Shown: piece by piece, positions 25,912-35,425 of the stretch
Position numbering within the stretch: the stretch's first letter is position 1
Layout of the letters: every line of letters starts with the position of its first letter
Source: Wenzhouxiangella sp. XN201
GTDB taxonomy: Bacteria > Pseudomonadota > Gammaproteobacteria > Xanthomonadales > Wenzhouxiangellaceae
DNA length: 64,000 nt
NCBI RefSeq assembly: GCF_011008905.1
Contig: NZ_JAAIVI010000019.1
Location: forward strand, 62,001-126,000
Reading direction: 5' to 3'
Translations under genes and position numbers: made by a program
Notes under the pieces: generated by a model
Database searches by the model: none
Told to the model about the DNA's origin: nothing
The model's input: only the letters and a program-made list of their open reading frames with translations

Positions 25912-26370
25912 TTAGTCGCCGGCTGGAAAGGCGTCAACAGGCTCGACGAATGCAATGAACAGGACACACTCGTCGCCCTCCAGGCACCTGGCCGAATGCG
26001 GAAGCTCCGGCGGCCCCCAGGCATAGGTCCCCGGGGTCAGCACGACCGGATCCTGTCCCTCGTAATCGACCTCCAGTCGGCCCGACACCAGCACCATGCG
26101 CTCGGCCGATGTGTGGGTATGCGCCGGTACCGCCGTGTCCGACGGGAGCTTGAAGAAAATGTCGGCGTCGGGCTGGGCCGGATCCCCATTCAGCACGCCG
26201 ATGCGGCAGGTCTCGGGGAAGAATCCCGGGCAAGGGCCCCACTCGATGGTGGGATCATCCGCGGAATACACCACCGCGCGTTCTCCCGCCAGCGCGGGCC
26301 AGGCCAGGCAGGCAAGCAGGGTGGTCGCCAGCAGGGCCAGCGGTCGTGAGATGCACAGACAACGCAACAT
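25912..26370 (-). CDS. Exported cupin-domain protein
   Basis: 152 residues. The signal peptide LALLATTLLACLAWPALAG is followed by a single cupin barrel: metal ligands HTHTSAE in motif 1 and LPHSARC in motif 2, with GTYAWGPPELPH. The histidine set resembles ChrR-type or quercetinase-like cupins. Cysteines (CPGFFPETC) may pair in the periplasm. AAAAGGAGA precedes the ATG. The substrate is unknown. Confidence 0.82.
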   Translation of the reverse strand: MLRCLCISRPLALLATTLLACLAWPALAGERAVVYSADDPTIEWGPCPGFFPETCRIGVLNGDPAQPDADIFFKLPSDTAVPAHTHTSAERMVLVSGRLEVDYEGQDPVVLTPGTYAWGPPELPHSARCLEGDECVLFIAFVEPVDAFPAGD

Positions 26371-26441
26371 GCCGATCTCCTTTTATATGAGTCTCGAAGA
26401 GTGTATCGGAATGCGGCGATCAAAACCGCCAGGCAATTGCT

Positions 26442-28895
26442 CTAGAACTGTCCCGCGCGGCTTGCGACGCGCTCGAGAACGGGATGCTCAGCCAGGCCAT
26501 TGGCCTCGAATGCCTGTCGGGCCTCTTCAATGTATGTGCTGGCCTCCTCACGGCGATCGAGGCGAGCAAGGATGTCCGCCGCGAGGATGCGGCGATCGGC
26601 GCCGTCAACGACATTGCCAGGCGGTATCGGCGAGGCCAGCAACGGCTCAAGCTCGGACCAGGCGCGCCCGAATTCCCCGGCGCGGAGCAGACAGCTGGCA
26701 CGAGCTTCCCTGAATTGCCCGCCGACCCGAGGGTGATCAAAATATTCGGGGTCAAGGCGATCGATCCTCGCCAGGGCGTTCGCGGGGTCCCTGCCCGCCC
26801 CGCAATCCGCCCAAGAGCGCAGCATCTCGACGATCGAGAGCAGGCGTTGATCGAATTGCTCGTCGTGCTCACGCATCAGTTCATGCGCCCGAGCGAGGTC
26901 GGCGGCGGCCTGATCGTGGCGCCCCAGGCGGGCATGGAACCGGCCGCGATTGCTGTAGTGCAGTGGCCAGTCGTCCGGCTCGAGCCCCCTGACCCTGGCA
27001 TATTCCGCACTCGATCGGGTCAGTTCCTCGAAGGCCTCCTCGACCCGGCCGAGCAGAAACAGGAGTTGGGCGAGGCTTCGTCGCAGCGCGGCGCGATAGT
27101 CCACTGGCTCCTTATAAATGCGGTCGTAGATGGCCAGTGCGCGGCGCGCCCGACGCTCGGCCGTTTCAAAATGGCCCAGACTGCGTTCGAGGCTGACACT
27201 GTTGGCCAGGCTGACAACATAGCCCTGACCGGTCTCTCCCTGTTCTTCGCGAAATGCCGCCGTGGCCATGGCGCGAAAGCGGGCGGCCTCGCGGAGTTGT
27301 CCGTTGGCGGCCTTGAGTCCGGAAAGGGCATCGAGAACACTCGCCCGAACACCGCCATCAGCGCGATCCGGCGGCGGCATCTGCCACCACAGCGGCTCGA
27401 TCATGGTCAGCGCCCGGTCGTGACGGCCGCGGTGACGTTCGACCCAGGAGCGCGTGATGCGGATGCGCGCCAGCAGCTCCCAGTCGTATGGCGCATCAGC
27501 CCACGCCGCCTCGGCCTGGAAAAGAAGTGTTTCGGCCGCCTCGAGCGGGCTGCCGTCGGCAATCATCAGTCGGGCGCGCTGAGTGAGCGCCCGGGCACGG
27601 TCCCGGGCCGACAGCGCAGGCGCTTCCTCGCTCAGCGCCAGCGCCTGCTCGAACAAGGGCTTGGCCTGGTCGTAGAGTGAGCGTGACCGGTAGACCTGGC
27701 CGATGGCCGACAGCATCTCGAACCGTTCTGCCGGACCCGCCAGGCTTGCATCCATTGCCCGCTCGGCACCGCGTTCGAGAATCTCCTCGGTGGTCGGCAA
27801 TTCATCGTGTGGCCGGTCGGGGCGCGTGGCCTGAAAAAGATCGACCAGAAAATCGCTCAGCGCCCGGGCGCGGGCCAGGGCGGCCTCTGATTCAGCCAGC
27901 GCACGTTCGGCCCGCTCGGCTTCGGTACGCGCATGATCTCGTTCTTCGGCCAGCTGCCAGGCCATCCAGGCGCCGCCACCGACGATGATTGCCGCGGCCA
28001 GTCCGACGATGGCCGAGACCGCCGCGTTGCGCTGGACCAGGCGCTGAAATCGATAGAGCGCACCACCGTCATGTGCCGACACCGGGCGGCGCGCCAACCA
28101 GGCCGCAATGTCCGACGCCATGGCCTCGGCCGAGGCATAGCGATGGTCGGGGGTTTCAGCGGTTGCCCGTGCGATAACGGCGCGAAGATCAGGCGGAAGC
28201 TGTTGCCCCCCGACCAGGTCGTCGAGCAATTTTCCAAGCTGCCAGATGTCCGAGGCGGTGGTCAGTTCCTCGCCGGCACGCTGCTCAGGGCTGGCGTAAT
28301 CGGGTGTCAGGCCGTAGCTCGGACCCAGCGCCGCACCCTTGAGCCGGGCGATGCCGAAATCGACCAGGCGCGGCTGACCGCGCTCGTCGACCAGCACGTT
28401 GGAGGGTTTGACGTCACCATGAATCAAACCGCGGCGATGGGCGTGGTGGACGGCGCGACAGAGCGTTTGCATCAGCGCCAGGCGCTGGCGGAGCGAAAGC
28501 TCACCCGCGTGCTCGCTAATGCTTTGGCCGGCAGCCAGGTCCATGGCAAACCACAGCATGCCTTCTTCGGTCTCGCCGCCGTCGACCAGGCGGGCGATGT
28601 TGGGATGGTCGAGGCTGGCCAGCAGTTCGCGTTCGCGCGCCAGCACGGCCCGGCCATCCGGAACCGGCCGGTCGCCGCGCAGCCACTTGAGCGCCACCTG
28701 CTGGGAGAACGCCCCGTCGGCTCGCTCGGCCAGAAACACCACACCGCTACCTCCGCGGCCGAGTTCGCTGACGATACGCCAGGCGCCGATGCGTTCCCCG
28801 ACTTCAGGCTCTCGGATCTCGCTGAGCCGCTTGAGAAAGCGGCGAAAAAGCCGGCCCTCCAGGGCGCCACCGGGTCGGAGCGAATCGTCGTTCAT
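26442..28895 (-). CDS. Membrane Ser/Thr protein kinase with TPR-like sensor
   Basis: 817 residues. The kinase domain (about 25-285) has the glycine loop LGRGGSGVVFLAE, the Lys in VALKWLRG, a catalytic loop IHGDVKPSNVL with His159-Gly160-Asp161 (HGD in place of HRD, Asp kept), DFG, and the ASPEQR segment. A single transmembrane helix lies near residues 300-325 (IVGLAAAIIVGGGAWMAW), then ~480 residues of helical TPR-type repeats, probably periplasmic. ATG overlaps the TGA of the ECF sigma gene (ATGA), which fixes the start and indicates a shared pathway. Confidence 0.88.
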   Translation of the reverse strand: MNDDSLRPGGALEGRLFRRFLKRLSEIREPEVGERIGAWRIVSELGRGGSGVVFLAERADGAFSQQVALKWLRGDRPVPDGRAVLARERELLASLDHPNIARLVDGGETEEGMLWFAMDLAAGQSISEHAGELSLRQRLALMQTLCRAVHHAHRRGLIHGDVKPSNVLVDERGQPRLVDFGIARLKGAALGPSYGLTPDYASPEQRAGEELTTASDIWQLGKLLDDLVGGQQLPPDLRAVIARATAETPDHRYASAEAMASDIAAWLARRPVSAHDGGALYRFQRLVQRNAAVSAIVGLAAAIIVGGGAWMAWQLAEERDHARTEAERAERALAESEAALARARALSDFLVDLFQATRPDRPHDELPTTEEILERGAERAMDASLAGPAERFEMLSAIGQVYRSRSLYDQAKPLFEQALALSEEAPALSARDRARALTQRARLMIADGSPLEAAETLLFQAEAAWADAPYDWELLARIRITRSWVERHRGRHDRALTMIEPLWWQMPPPDRADGGVRASVLDALSGLKAANGQLREAARFRAMATAAFREEQGETGQGYVVSLANSVSLERSLGHFETAERRARRALAIYDRIYKEPVDYRAALRRSLAQLLFLLGRVEEAFEELTRSSAEYARVRGLEPDDWPLHYSNRGRFHARLGRHDQAAADLARAHELMREHDEQFDQRLLSIVEMLRSWADCGAGRDPANALARIDRLDPEYFDHPRVGGQFREARASCLLRAGEFGRAWSELEPLLASPIPPGNVVDGADRRILAADILARLDRREEASTYIEEARQAFEANGLAEHPVLERVASRAGQF

Positions 28896-29437
28896 GCCTC
28901 GAGCCGTCGTCCAAGCCAGTCGCGGGCGTGCTGCCAGTCGCGCTGCACACTGCGCAACGACCGGCCCACGGCTTCGGCCGTTTCTTCTTCGGTCAGGCCG
29001 GCAAAATAGCGGCACTCGACCACCCGCGCCCGATCGGGATGGAGTTCGGCCAGGCGTTCCAGGGCCTGGTCGACGGCCAGGCAGTGCTCGGCCTCGCGGT
29101 ATTCGACGGCGTCAGATTCACGCAATTCGAAATGCGTCGCACCGCCGCCGCGCTTGTCGGCCAGCTGTTCCCTGGCAAAATCGCAGATCAGCTGGCGCAT
29201 CACGCGTGCGGCCAGGTTGAAGAAATGCGCCCGATCGTTGAGCGCGAGATCGCCGCTGTCGAGAAAACGCAGGTAACACTCATGCACCAGGCTGGTGGTG
29301 TCGACCGCCTGGGAGCCTTTGCGGCATCGATGAGCCAGTTGCTTGAGGTCGAGATAGAGCAGGGCCACCAGCCGATTGAGCGCCGGCTGATCGCCGTCGC
29401 TGGCTGCGTGCAGCAATTGTGTCAACTCGCCGGGCAT
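28892..29437 (-). CDS. ECF sigma factor of the kinase-associated type
   Basis: 181 residues from ATG at 29437 (MPGELTQLLHA). Region 2 contains TTSLVHECYLRFLD and NDRAHFFNLAARVMRQLICDFAR; region 4 has AELHPDRARVVECRYFAGLTEEETAEAVGRS. This matches the TIGR02999-like ECF sigma factors that neighbour Ser/Thr kinases. No anti-sigma gene is present; the coupled kinase is the likely controller, perhaps by phosphorylation. The longer frame adds an improbable 33-residue extension. Confidence 0.86.
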   Translation of the reverse strand: MPGELTQLLHAASDGDQPALNRLVALLYLDLKQLAHRCRKGSQAVDTTSLVHECYLRFLDSGDLALNDRAHFFNLAARVMRQLICDFAREQLADKRGGGATHFELRESDAVEYREAEHCLAVDQALERLAELHPDRARVVECRYFAGLTEEETAEAVGRSLRSVQRDWQHARDWLGRRLEA

Positions 29438-29758
29438 GGCCACGACCCTGATCTGGTGGCATCCGCATTTCAGCTTATCACCCGCCCCGGCACGGCTCCA
29501 GTGGCCCGAAACCGGACCATTTCGTCGCCGGCCCACGCAACTAACTGAAAATAAAACAGAAAATAAAGCTCGCTATTTGCGCTGGACCCGCGTATAGTGG
29601 CCGCCAGCTGCAGAACACCGCAGTGGTCGAAACTGAACGTATTCCTTCATCGTTATACCCCCTCAATTTCCACCATCGGTTCCTCTACAGCACGATCGGT
29701 CCGGCCGCGTGGTCGCGACCATTACTTAGTAACTTGTAAATAAAGGTTGAAAGACATC
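29438..29758 (+). other. Non-coding leader of the cold-shock gene
   Basis: 321 bases without a plausible gene. It is clearly AT-richer than its neighbours near 29545-29580 and 29730-29750. A TATAGT box near 29593 could be a -10 element, which would give a 5' UTR of roughly 150-160 bases, as is usual for cspA-type genes. No clear -35 or cold box could be identified. Confidence 0.45.
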
Positions 29759-29968
29759 ATGTCCAGCTCTACCGGAACCGTTAAGTGGTTCAACGATGCA
29801 AAGGGATTCGGCTTCATTCAGCAAGACGGCGGCGGTGCCGACGTCTTCGTGCACTTCAGTGCCATCACCGGCTCGGGCTTCAAGAGCCTGCCGGAAGGCT
29901 CGAAGGTCAGCTATGAAGTGACCGACGGCCCCAAGGGTCCCCAGGCAGCCAACGTCGTCGCTATCTAA
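29759..29968 (+). CDS. CspA-family cold-shock protein
   Basis: 69 residues, a single five-stranded OB fold that binds single-stranded RNA and DNA. RNP1 is KGFGFIQQ and RNP2 is VFVHFSAI; the start [13 protein letters not shown] is diagnostic. ATG at 29759 is preceded by AAAGG; a TTG four codons upstream is less likely. It is followed directly by a strong intrinsic terminator, so it is monocistronic. Such proteins act as RNA chaperones; whether it is cold-induced cannot be seen. Confidence 0.95.
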   Translation: MSSSTGTVKWFNDAKGFGFIQQDGGGADVFVHFSAITGSGFKSLPEGSKVSYEVTDGPKGPQAANVVAI

Positions 29969-29997
29969 GCGCCGCGACACAATCTGTCTGTTTGAGA

Positions 29998-30021
29998 AAC
30001 CCCGCCGCTGGCGGGGTTTTT
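29998..30021 (+). terminator. Intrinsic terminator of the cold-shock gene
   Basis: A 9-bp stem AACCCCGCC/GGCGGGGTT with a 3-base loop, continuing into a T run (TTTTT). Confidence 0.92.
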
Positions 30022-30070
30022 CATTTCAGGGGTGATTGTTTTCGCCTGCCTGCTGCGCAGGCACGGGAAG

Positions 30071-30659
30071 GGCTGACGCCACAGGCCGCGGCGCGGGCCT
30101 CGACAAGTCAAAGGCGGTTTCGCCCGGCTTGCTTCGCAAGCTCTTTGGGCGAGTAACTTTTGTCAGTCGCGACAAAAGTCACCAAAAACGCTCTTAGAAG
30201 ACGCGGTTGGTCCGCAGGACCAGAAGGCTCCAAGGCTTAACGGAGATACCGCTTCTGCCTTCGCGAGGGCTCGGTCGTGAAACATGGTGATTTCGATAAA
30301 GTCCGGGCGTAGCCCGCACCCAGACAGCACGACCTCGATCGGGGTCGGCTTCGATTGAGGCTGGGGGCAGACCTGCGGGATGGGATGCCGCTCGAAGTCG
30401 TTGTGCCAGAAGCGGGCCGCTGCAGGCGTTATCGCAAGCCAGCATGTTCGGCAGCCGGGCAAGAGCAAAACCCCAGCCACAGTCCGTGAAGCCACTCCGA
30501 CCAGGTATTCCTGAGACGCGACCGTCATCTTTTAAGCGCATTTTTTGGGTACTTTTTTGGCGCGACAAAAAAGTACCTCGCCGCAAGAGCGCGCGAAGCG
30601 CGCCGGGCGAAACCGCCTTTGAAGTGTCGAGGCCCGCACAGCGACCTGTGGCGTCAACC
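30071..30659. repeat. MITE-like long inverted-terminal-repeat element, copy A
   Basis: About 589 bp. The two ends are inverted repeats of ~100 bases: the left end begins GGCTGACGCCACAGG and the right end is the complement of GGTTGACGCCACAGG, both passing through GGGCCTCGAC and CAAAGGCGGTTTCGCCCGGC. Each end also holds inner hairpins (GCTTGC-TTC-GCAAGC; ACTTTTGTC with GACAAAAGT). A second copy in opposite orientation lies at 47031-47620. The centre has no convincing gene, and short frames inside it are not supported. The element appears to be a non-autonomous mobile or structural repeat. Length and ends are read by eye. Confidence 0.75.
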
Positions 30660-30742
30660 AATCCAGCGGCAGCAAACCCGGCGAGCCACCCCGCAAAGTG
30701 CTTAGGTTAAGCTGACCCAAGCTGCAACACCTTGGAGCCACA

Positions 30743-31840
30743 ATGCGAATTCTTCCCAGCCTGCCGACCCTGTCGGCCCTACTGCTCGCAACCCTGATGA
30801 CGGCCACCGCCGGCGCAAACGCGCCGGAAAAATCCCTGGACGCCGAAACCGCCGGGCGTTTTGCCGCGCTGGCGCTTGCCTGCGTCGACCAGGAATATCC
30901 CAATCTCATTCATCACGTCATGGCCGGCGACGACGAGGTCGGCCCGCCGCGAGAACTGACGCCGGCCTTCTACGGCTGCTTCGACTGGCACTCGTCGGTG
31001 CACGGCCACTGGTTGCTGGTGCGCCTGGCCCGCCAGTTTCCCGAGGCGGACTTCGCCGGGAGCGCGCGCGAGAAGTTGGCAGCCAACTTTGCCGAGGCCA
31101 ACCTGCTGGCCGAGGCTGCCTACATGGCGCATCCCGACCGCGACGGTTTCGAGCGCCCTTACGGGCTGGCCTGGCTGCTGCAGCTGGTTGCCGAGCTCGA
31201 TCAGTGGAACGACGAGCAGGCCAATCAGTGGCGCGAATGGCTGCGCCCGGTGGAGAAGACCGCGGTGCGTCGCCTGATGGACTGGATTCCCAAACTGCAC
31301 TACCCGATCCGCATCGGCGAACACGACCAGACGGCCTTTGCCTTTGGGCTGGCTCTCGATTACGCGCGTCAGGTCGAGGACGGGGCGCTGATCGACGTAA
31401 TCGAGGACGCGGCTGATCGCTTCTACGCGGAGGATCGCGACTGTCCGCTGCACTACGAGCCTTCCGGCCACGATTTCCTCTCGCCCTGCCTGGCCGAGGC
31501 CGATTTCATGCGGCGGCTGATGGCCCCGGCAGAGTTCGCGGACTGGCTCGATCACTTCCTGCCGACCATCGGCAAGGACGACTGGTTGCCGGTGGCCGTG
31601 GTCACCGATCGCGCCGACGGCAAGCTGTCGCACATCGACGGGCTCAACCTGGCGCGCGCCTGGATGCTGGAAGGGATCGCCGCGGGCCTGCCCGAGGACG
31701 ACAGTCGGCGCGAAGCACTGCTGGCCTCGGCACGCGAACACGCCAGCGCCGGCCTCGAAGGGGTCAGCGCCGAGCATTACGCCGGTGGTCACTGGCTGGC
31801 CAGCTTCGCCGTCTACCTGGAAACCGGGCGCGGTCTTTAA
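30743..31840 (+). CDS. Exported DUF2891 protein
   Basis: 365 residues. The signal peptide is LSALLLATLMTATAGA. The body has DUF2891 motifs: CFDWHSSVHGHWLLVRL, ERPYGLAWLLQL, IRIGEHDQTAFAFGLAL, and ALHYEP-like CPLHYEPSGHDFLSPCLAEADFM, then GKLSHIDGLNLARAW and AEHYAGGHWLASF. The fold is predicted all-helical toroid; function unknown. The conserved His, Glu and Asp residues hint at an enzyme or sugar-binding role (inference). An inverted repeat overlaps the stop codon. Confidence 0.85.
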   Translation: MRILPSLPTLSALLLATLMTATAGANAPEKSLDAETAGRFAALALACVDQEYPNLIHHVMAGDDEVGPPRELTPAFYGCFDWHSSVHGHWLLVRLARQFPEADFAGSAREKLAANFAEANLLAEAAYMAHPDRDGFERPYGLAWLLQLVAELDQWNDEQANQWREWLRPVEKTAVRRLMDWIPKLHYPIRIGEHDQTAFAFGLALDYARQVEDGALIDVIEDAADRFYAEDRDCPLHYEPSGHDFLSPCLAEADFMRRLMAPAEFADWLDHFLPTIGKDDWLPVAVVTDRADGKLSHIDGLNLARAWMLEGIAAGLPEDDSRREALLASAREHASAGLEGVSAEHYAGGHWLASFAVYLETGRGL

Positions 31841-31882
31841 GGAGCCTCTGAACAACTCTGCACGGGCGCGACGGCTCCTTAA
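31837..31882 (+). terminator. Inverted repeat at the end of the DUF2891 gene
   Basis: TTAAGGAGCC and GGCTCCTTAA, a perfect 10-bp repeat separated by 26 bases, overlapping the TAA of the DUF2891 gene and reaching close to the convergent threonine synthase stop. No T run, so termination is only possible. Confidence 0.35.
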
Positions 31883-31888
31883 GCCGGC

Positions 31889-33034
31889 TCAGGCCGGCAG
31901 CGGATACTTCAAGCCGGTCGCGCAGTTGAACAGCACCACGCGGGCGTCGGCGGCCAGTTGGCCGTCGGCCACCGCGCGGCGCCAGGCGGCATGGGTGGCC
32001 GCACCCTCGGGACACATCAGAACACCCTCGCCACGGCACAGCTCGCGCCAGGACTGAACAATTTCGTCCTCGCCGACCGCCATCGCCGAACCCCCCGATT
32101 CGCGCACCGCATCGAGAATCAGGAAGTCGCCGACGGCCTTGGGCACCCGAATGCCCGCGGCGACGGTATGTGCATTTTCCCAGCGTTCAGCGAATCGCTC
32201 GCCGGCTTCAAAGGCGCGCACGATCGGCGCACAGCCCTCGGCCTGCACCGCGAACATTTTCGGCAACGGCCCTTCGATCCAGCCCAGCGTCATCATCTCG
32301 GCAAAGGCTTTCCACATGCCGATCAGTCCGGTACCGCCGCCGGTCGGATAGAAGATCGCATCCGGCAGCTGCCAATTCATCTGTGCGGCCAGCTCCAGAC
32401 CCATGGTCTTCTTGCCTTCGAGACGGTAGGGCTCCTTGAGCGTCGAGACATCGAACCAGCCTTCGCGCTCGGCGCGTTCGGCCAGTTGTTGCCCGCAATC
32501 GTCGATGTAGCCGTCGACCTCGACCACTTCGGCCCCTGCGAAACGGGTTTCCTCGATGTTGATGCGGGGGGTATCGGCCGGGCAGTAGACCAGGGACTGC
32601 AGGCCGGCACGCGTGGCGTAGGCGGCCAGGGCGGCGCCGGCGTTGCCGTTGGACGGCATGCACAGTTTCTCGAGCCCGAGCTCTCGAGCCATCGCCACCG
32701 CCAGGGCCAGGCCACGCGCCTTGAACGAACCGGTCGGCAGCCGGCCCTCGTCCTTGATCGTCAGACCCGGCGCCTCGGCCAGGTCGATCAGCGGCGTGTC
32801 GATCTCGCCCAGGCGGGGCACCCGCTCGAAGTCGGTGACCGGCAGCAGTTCGCGCCATTTCCAGAAACCGCCGGGGCGGGCCGCCACGGCATCGCGGTCG
32901 ACGGCCCTGGCGATGGCCTCGAGGTCATAGTCGACCAGCAGCGGCCGACCGGCCTCCGACAGGCGATGAATCTTGCCAGCCTCGTAGGGTTCGCCTTCGA
33001 GACTGCAGTGCAAGCCGGTGACGTAGTCGTTCAT
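31889..33034 (-). CDS. Threonine synthase-like PLP enzyme
   Basis: 381 residues, fold type II PLP enzyme. The PLP lysine is Lys105 in TGSFKARG; SNGNAGAALAAYA is the phosphate-side loop, and YPTGGGTGLIGMWKAF binds cofactor phosphate. This layout fits threonine synthase (O-phosphohomoserine to threonine). ATG at 33034 was chosen; MPF three codons earlier is an alternative. It stands alone and is divergent from the TonB receptor. Homologues annotated as threonine synthase can be paralogues beside a second thrC, so the symbol is left empty. Confidence 0.82.
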   Translation of the reverse strand: MNDYVTGLHCSLEGEPYEAGKIHRLSEAGRPLLVDYDLEAIARAVDRDAVAARPGGFWKWRELLPVTDFERVPRLGEIDTPLIDLAEAPGLTIKDEGRLPTGSFKARGLALAVAMARELGLEKLCMPSNGNAGAALAAYATRAGLQSLVYCPADTPRINIEETRFAGAEVVEVDGYIDDCGQQLAERAEREGWFDVSTLKEPYRLEGKKTMGLELAAQMNWQLPDAIFYPTGGGTGLIGMWKAFAEMMTLGWIEGPLPKMFAVQAEGCAPIVRAFEAGERFAERWENAHTVAAGIRVPKAVGDFLILDAVRESGGSAMAVGEDEIVQSWRELCRGEGVLMCPEGAATHAAWRRAVADGQLAADARVVLFNCATGLKYPLPA

Positions 33035-33160
33035 GAAGGGCATTCCGGGTGGGTTGGGAGGCATCAGTCTAACGGAGCCGGGAAGGCTGATGACTTGGAC
33101 CATTCAGTTGGGCCAACCAGAAATGGAGATCTTCAGAAGCACAAGTGAATTGCATATACG

Positions 33161-33185
33161 AACCATTCGCATTATTATTTGCATG
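33161..33185. promoter_or_regulatory. Candidate Fur box upstream of the TonB receptor
   Basis: An AT-rich segment reading GCAAATAATAATGCGAATGG on the minus strand, about 30-55 bases before the receptor ATG. It resembles the Fur pattern of repeated AAT/ATT units, but matching by eye is imperfect. Confidence 0.4.
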
Positions 33186-33215
33186 CTTTTTTACTCCTCA
33201 CTCGCGCATACAACC

Positions 33216-35405
33216 ATGTCAAAAACCCAAACCAAGACCCCACGAACCGTCCTGCTGGCCATGCTGACCGCCGGCATTCTGTCCATGCAGCCGCTTGCGG
33301 CCCAGGAACCGGCCGAGTCGAACGACGAGCGAAACACCGAAGAGACTGCCGAGCGGGAGCGCGAGATCGAGCGCCTGACAGTGGTCGGTGCCCTGTCGCG
33401 CTATTCGGCACTCAAGTCCGACACGCCGATCATGGAAACCGCCCGCTCGGTCTCTATCGAGACCCAGCGCGACATCGTCGACAAGGGCGCGCTGGAACTG
33501 TCCGACGTCTACCAGTTCTCGGCCGGCGTGTTCGGCGAGACCTACGGTTTCGCCACCCGCGGCGACTGGGTCCGCGTTCGGGGCCTGAACGTTCCCGAAT
33601 ATCGCGACAGTCTGCAGGCCCTATTCGGTTTTTATAACAATGCCCGGCCGCACGTGTATTCCCTGGAGCAGGTGGAGATCCTGAAGGGCCCGGCCTCGGT
33701 GCTCTACGGCCAGGGCTCGCCCGGCGGGCTGGTCAACGTGGTCACCAAACGCCCGCGCAGCGATATCCGCCCGGAAGTCGTTGTCCAGTACGGCAGCTAC
33801 GATCATGTCCAGGTGGCCACCGATTTCGGCGGCTCTCTGAACGAGTCGGGCAGCCTGGCCTATCGGGTCACCGCGCTCAACCGCGACAGCGACACGATGG
33901 TCGACTTCGTCCACAACGACACCCTGCTGGTGGCGCCGTCGATCATGTGGAGTCCGAGCCCGATGACCCATGTCACGCTGCTTGGCAGCGTGCAGGAATC
34001 GCGCGCGCGCACCGGCGCCCAGTTCGTGCCCATCAAAGGCGTGCTCGAGCCGGCCGCCAACGGCCGTTTCATCGAGGACAGCACTTTCCTCGGCGAGCCC
34101 GAGTTCGATCGCTACAACACCGATACGGACTCAGTCACGCTATTGGCCGACCATGTCATCAATACCACCTGGTCGCTGGAAGTGACTGGCCGCTGGACCG
34201 AGGGTGGGGCCGACTATCACCAAGCCTGGCCATCGTTCATCGGCGGCGACCGATATGTCTACAACGATAACGGTACGTTTTACCGCGACGGCATGGTGCC
34301 GCGCACCTTCTATGACAGTGACGCGCAATCGGAACAATTTGCCGTCGATTCACGTCTGCGCGCCGATTTCAGCACCGGTGCGCTCCATCACGAGCTGATG
34401 ATGGGCGCGCAGTACCAGGACGTGACCACCGAAAACGACTTCGCCTATGCCTACGCCCTCGGCTACGACTTCGCCACCGGGGGGCCGGACGAAACGCTGG
34501 GCGACCGCTACTGGATCAACCTGTTCGATCCGGCCTATGGCAACGTTCCGCCGGACGAGTTGCTGAACCAGTTTTTCACCGACGGCCCGGAAGCTCACAC
34601 CCGGGACCGGGGCCTCTACCTCAACGACCAGATCAGCATCGGCAACTGGCGCATCACTGCCGGCGTTCGCTACGACGATGTCACCACCGACACAGGCACC
34701 CAGTCGCAGGACGACGACGCCTTCAGCTTCAGCGTCGGCGCACTCTATACCTTCGACAACGGTATCGCCCCGTATGCCAGCTACGCTGAATCGTTCGAGC
34801 CAGTCGTCGGCGTCGACAACCTGACGGGCGAGCCTTTCGACCCGCAGGAAGGTCGCCAGTACGAAATCGGCGTGAAGTACCAGCCGCAGGGCTTTCCCGG
34901 ACAGGTCACCGTGGCCGCATTCGATATCGAGCAGTCCAACCTGCCGAGCCCCGACAGCCTCCCGGGTGCCCCATCGCAACAGGAGGGCGTCGCTTCGGTG
35001 CGCGGCGTGGAAATCGAATCCATTCTCCAGTTCGGCGAGTTCACCGTCGAAGCCAATGCCAGCCGCCTGAACACCGAGAACGCCCGCGGCTTCCGTTTCG
35101 ATTCGGTGCCGCGAGACCAGTTCTCGACCTGGCTCGGCTGGCGCCCGACCGGTATGCTCAGCGGTCTGCAGGCCGGCGCCGGCGCACGCTATGTGGGCGA
35201 GTCCTGGGATGGATACGACGATATTCGCACGCCCGGACAGACCCTGTACGATGTGATGCTCGGCTATGAGACCGGGCCCTGGCAGTTCCGGCTCAATGCC
35301 CGCAATGTCACCGACAAGGAATACCTGGCGACCTGCCTGGCCCGCATCGACTGCTTCTTCGGTGAACGCCGAACCGTGGTCGGTACCGTCGGCTACCGGT
35401 TCTGA
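33216..35405 (+). CDS. TonB-dependent siderophore receptor
   Basis: 729 residues. ATG at 33216 opens a signal peptide (TVLLAMLTAGILSMQPLAAQ). The plug domain includes the segment SVSIETQRDIVDKGALELSD, RVRGLNVPEYRDS, and VEILKGPASVLYGQGSPGG with VNVVTKRP, the classic siderophore-receptor plug. The barrel ends in GTVGYRF, with a final aromatic for outer-membrane assembly. It imports ferric siderophore using TonB energy; the ligand is unknown. The longest frame adds 61 improbable residues. Downstream, a 196-residue membrane protein and a PepSY protein appear to form one operon. Confidence 0.92.
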   Translation: MSKTQTKTPRTVLLAMLTAGILSMQPLAAQEPAESNDERNTEETAEREREIERLTVVGALSRYSALKSDTPIMETARSVSIETQRDIVDKGALELSDVYQFSAGVFGETYGFATRGDWVRVRGLNVPEYRDSLQALFGFYNNARPHVYSLEQVEILKGPASVLYGQGSPGGLVNVVTKRPRSDIRPEVVVQYGSYDHVQVATDFGGSLNESGSLAYRVTALNRDSDTMVDFVHNDTLLVAPSIMWSPSPMTHVTLLGSVQESRARTGAQFVPIKGVLEPAANGRFIEDSTFLGEPEFDRYNTDTDSVTLLADHVINTTWSLEVTGRWTEGGADYHQAWPSFIGGDRYVYNDNGTFYRDGMVPRTFYDSDAQSEQFAVDSRLRADFSTGALHHELMMGAQYQDVTTENDFAYAYALGYDFATGGPDETLGDRYWINLFDPAYGNVPPDELLNQFFTDGPEAHTRDRGLYLNDQISIGNWRITAGVRYDDVTTDTGTQSQDDDAFSFSVGALYTFDNGIAPYASYAESFEPVVGVDNLTGEPFDPQEGRQYEIGVKYQPQGFPGQVTVAAFDIEQSNLPSPDSLPGAPSQQEGVASVRGVEIESILQFGEFTVEANASRLNTENARGFRFDSVPRDQFSTWLGWRPTGMLSGLQAGAGARYVGESWDGYDDIRTPGQTLYDVMLGYETGPWQFRLNARNVTDKEYLATCLARIDCFFGERRTVVGTVGYRF

Positions 35406-35425
35406 TTCAAGGAGATGGATCAGCC

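Noticed and set aside
30163-30710. Short frames inside repeat copy A, such as the ones ending VFGDFCRD
   Set aside because: The same tails appear from copy B and from comparable repeats elsewhere; they lie in inverted repeats and have no ribosome binding sites.
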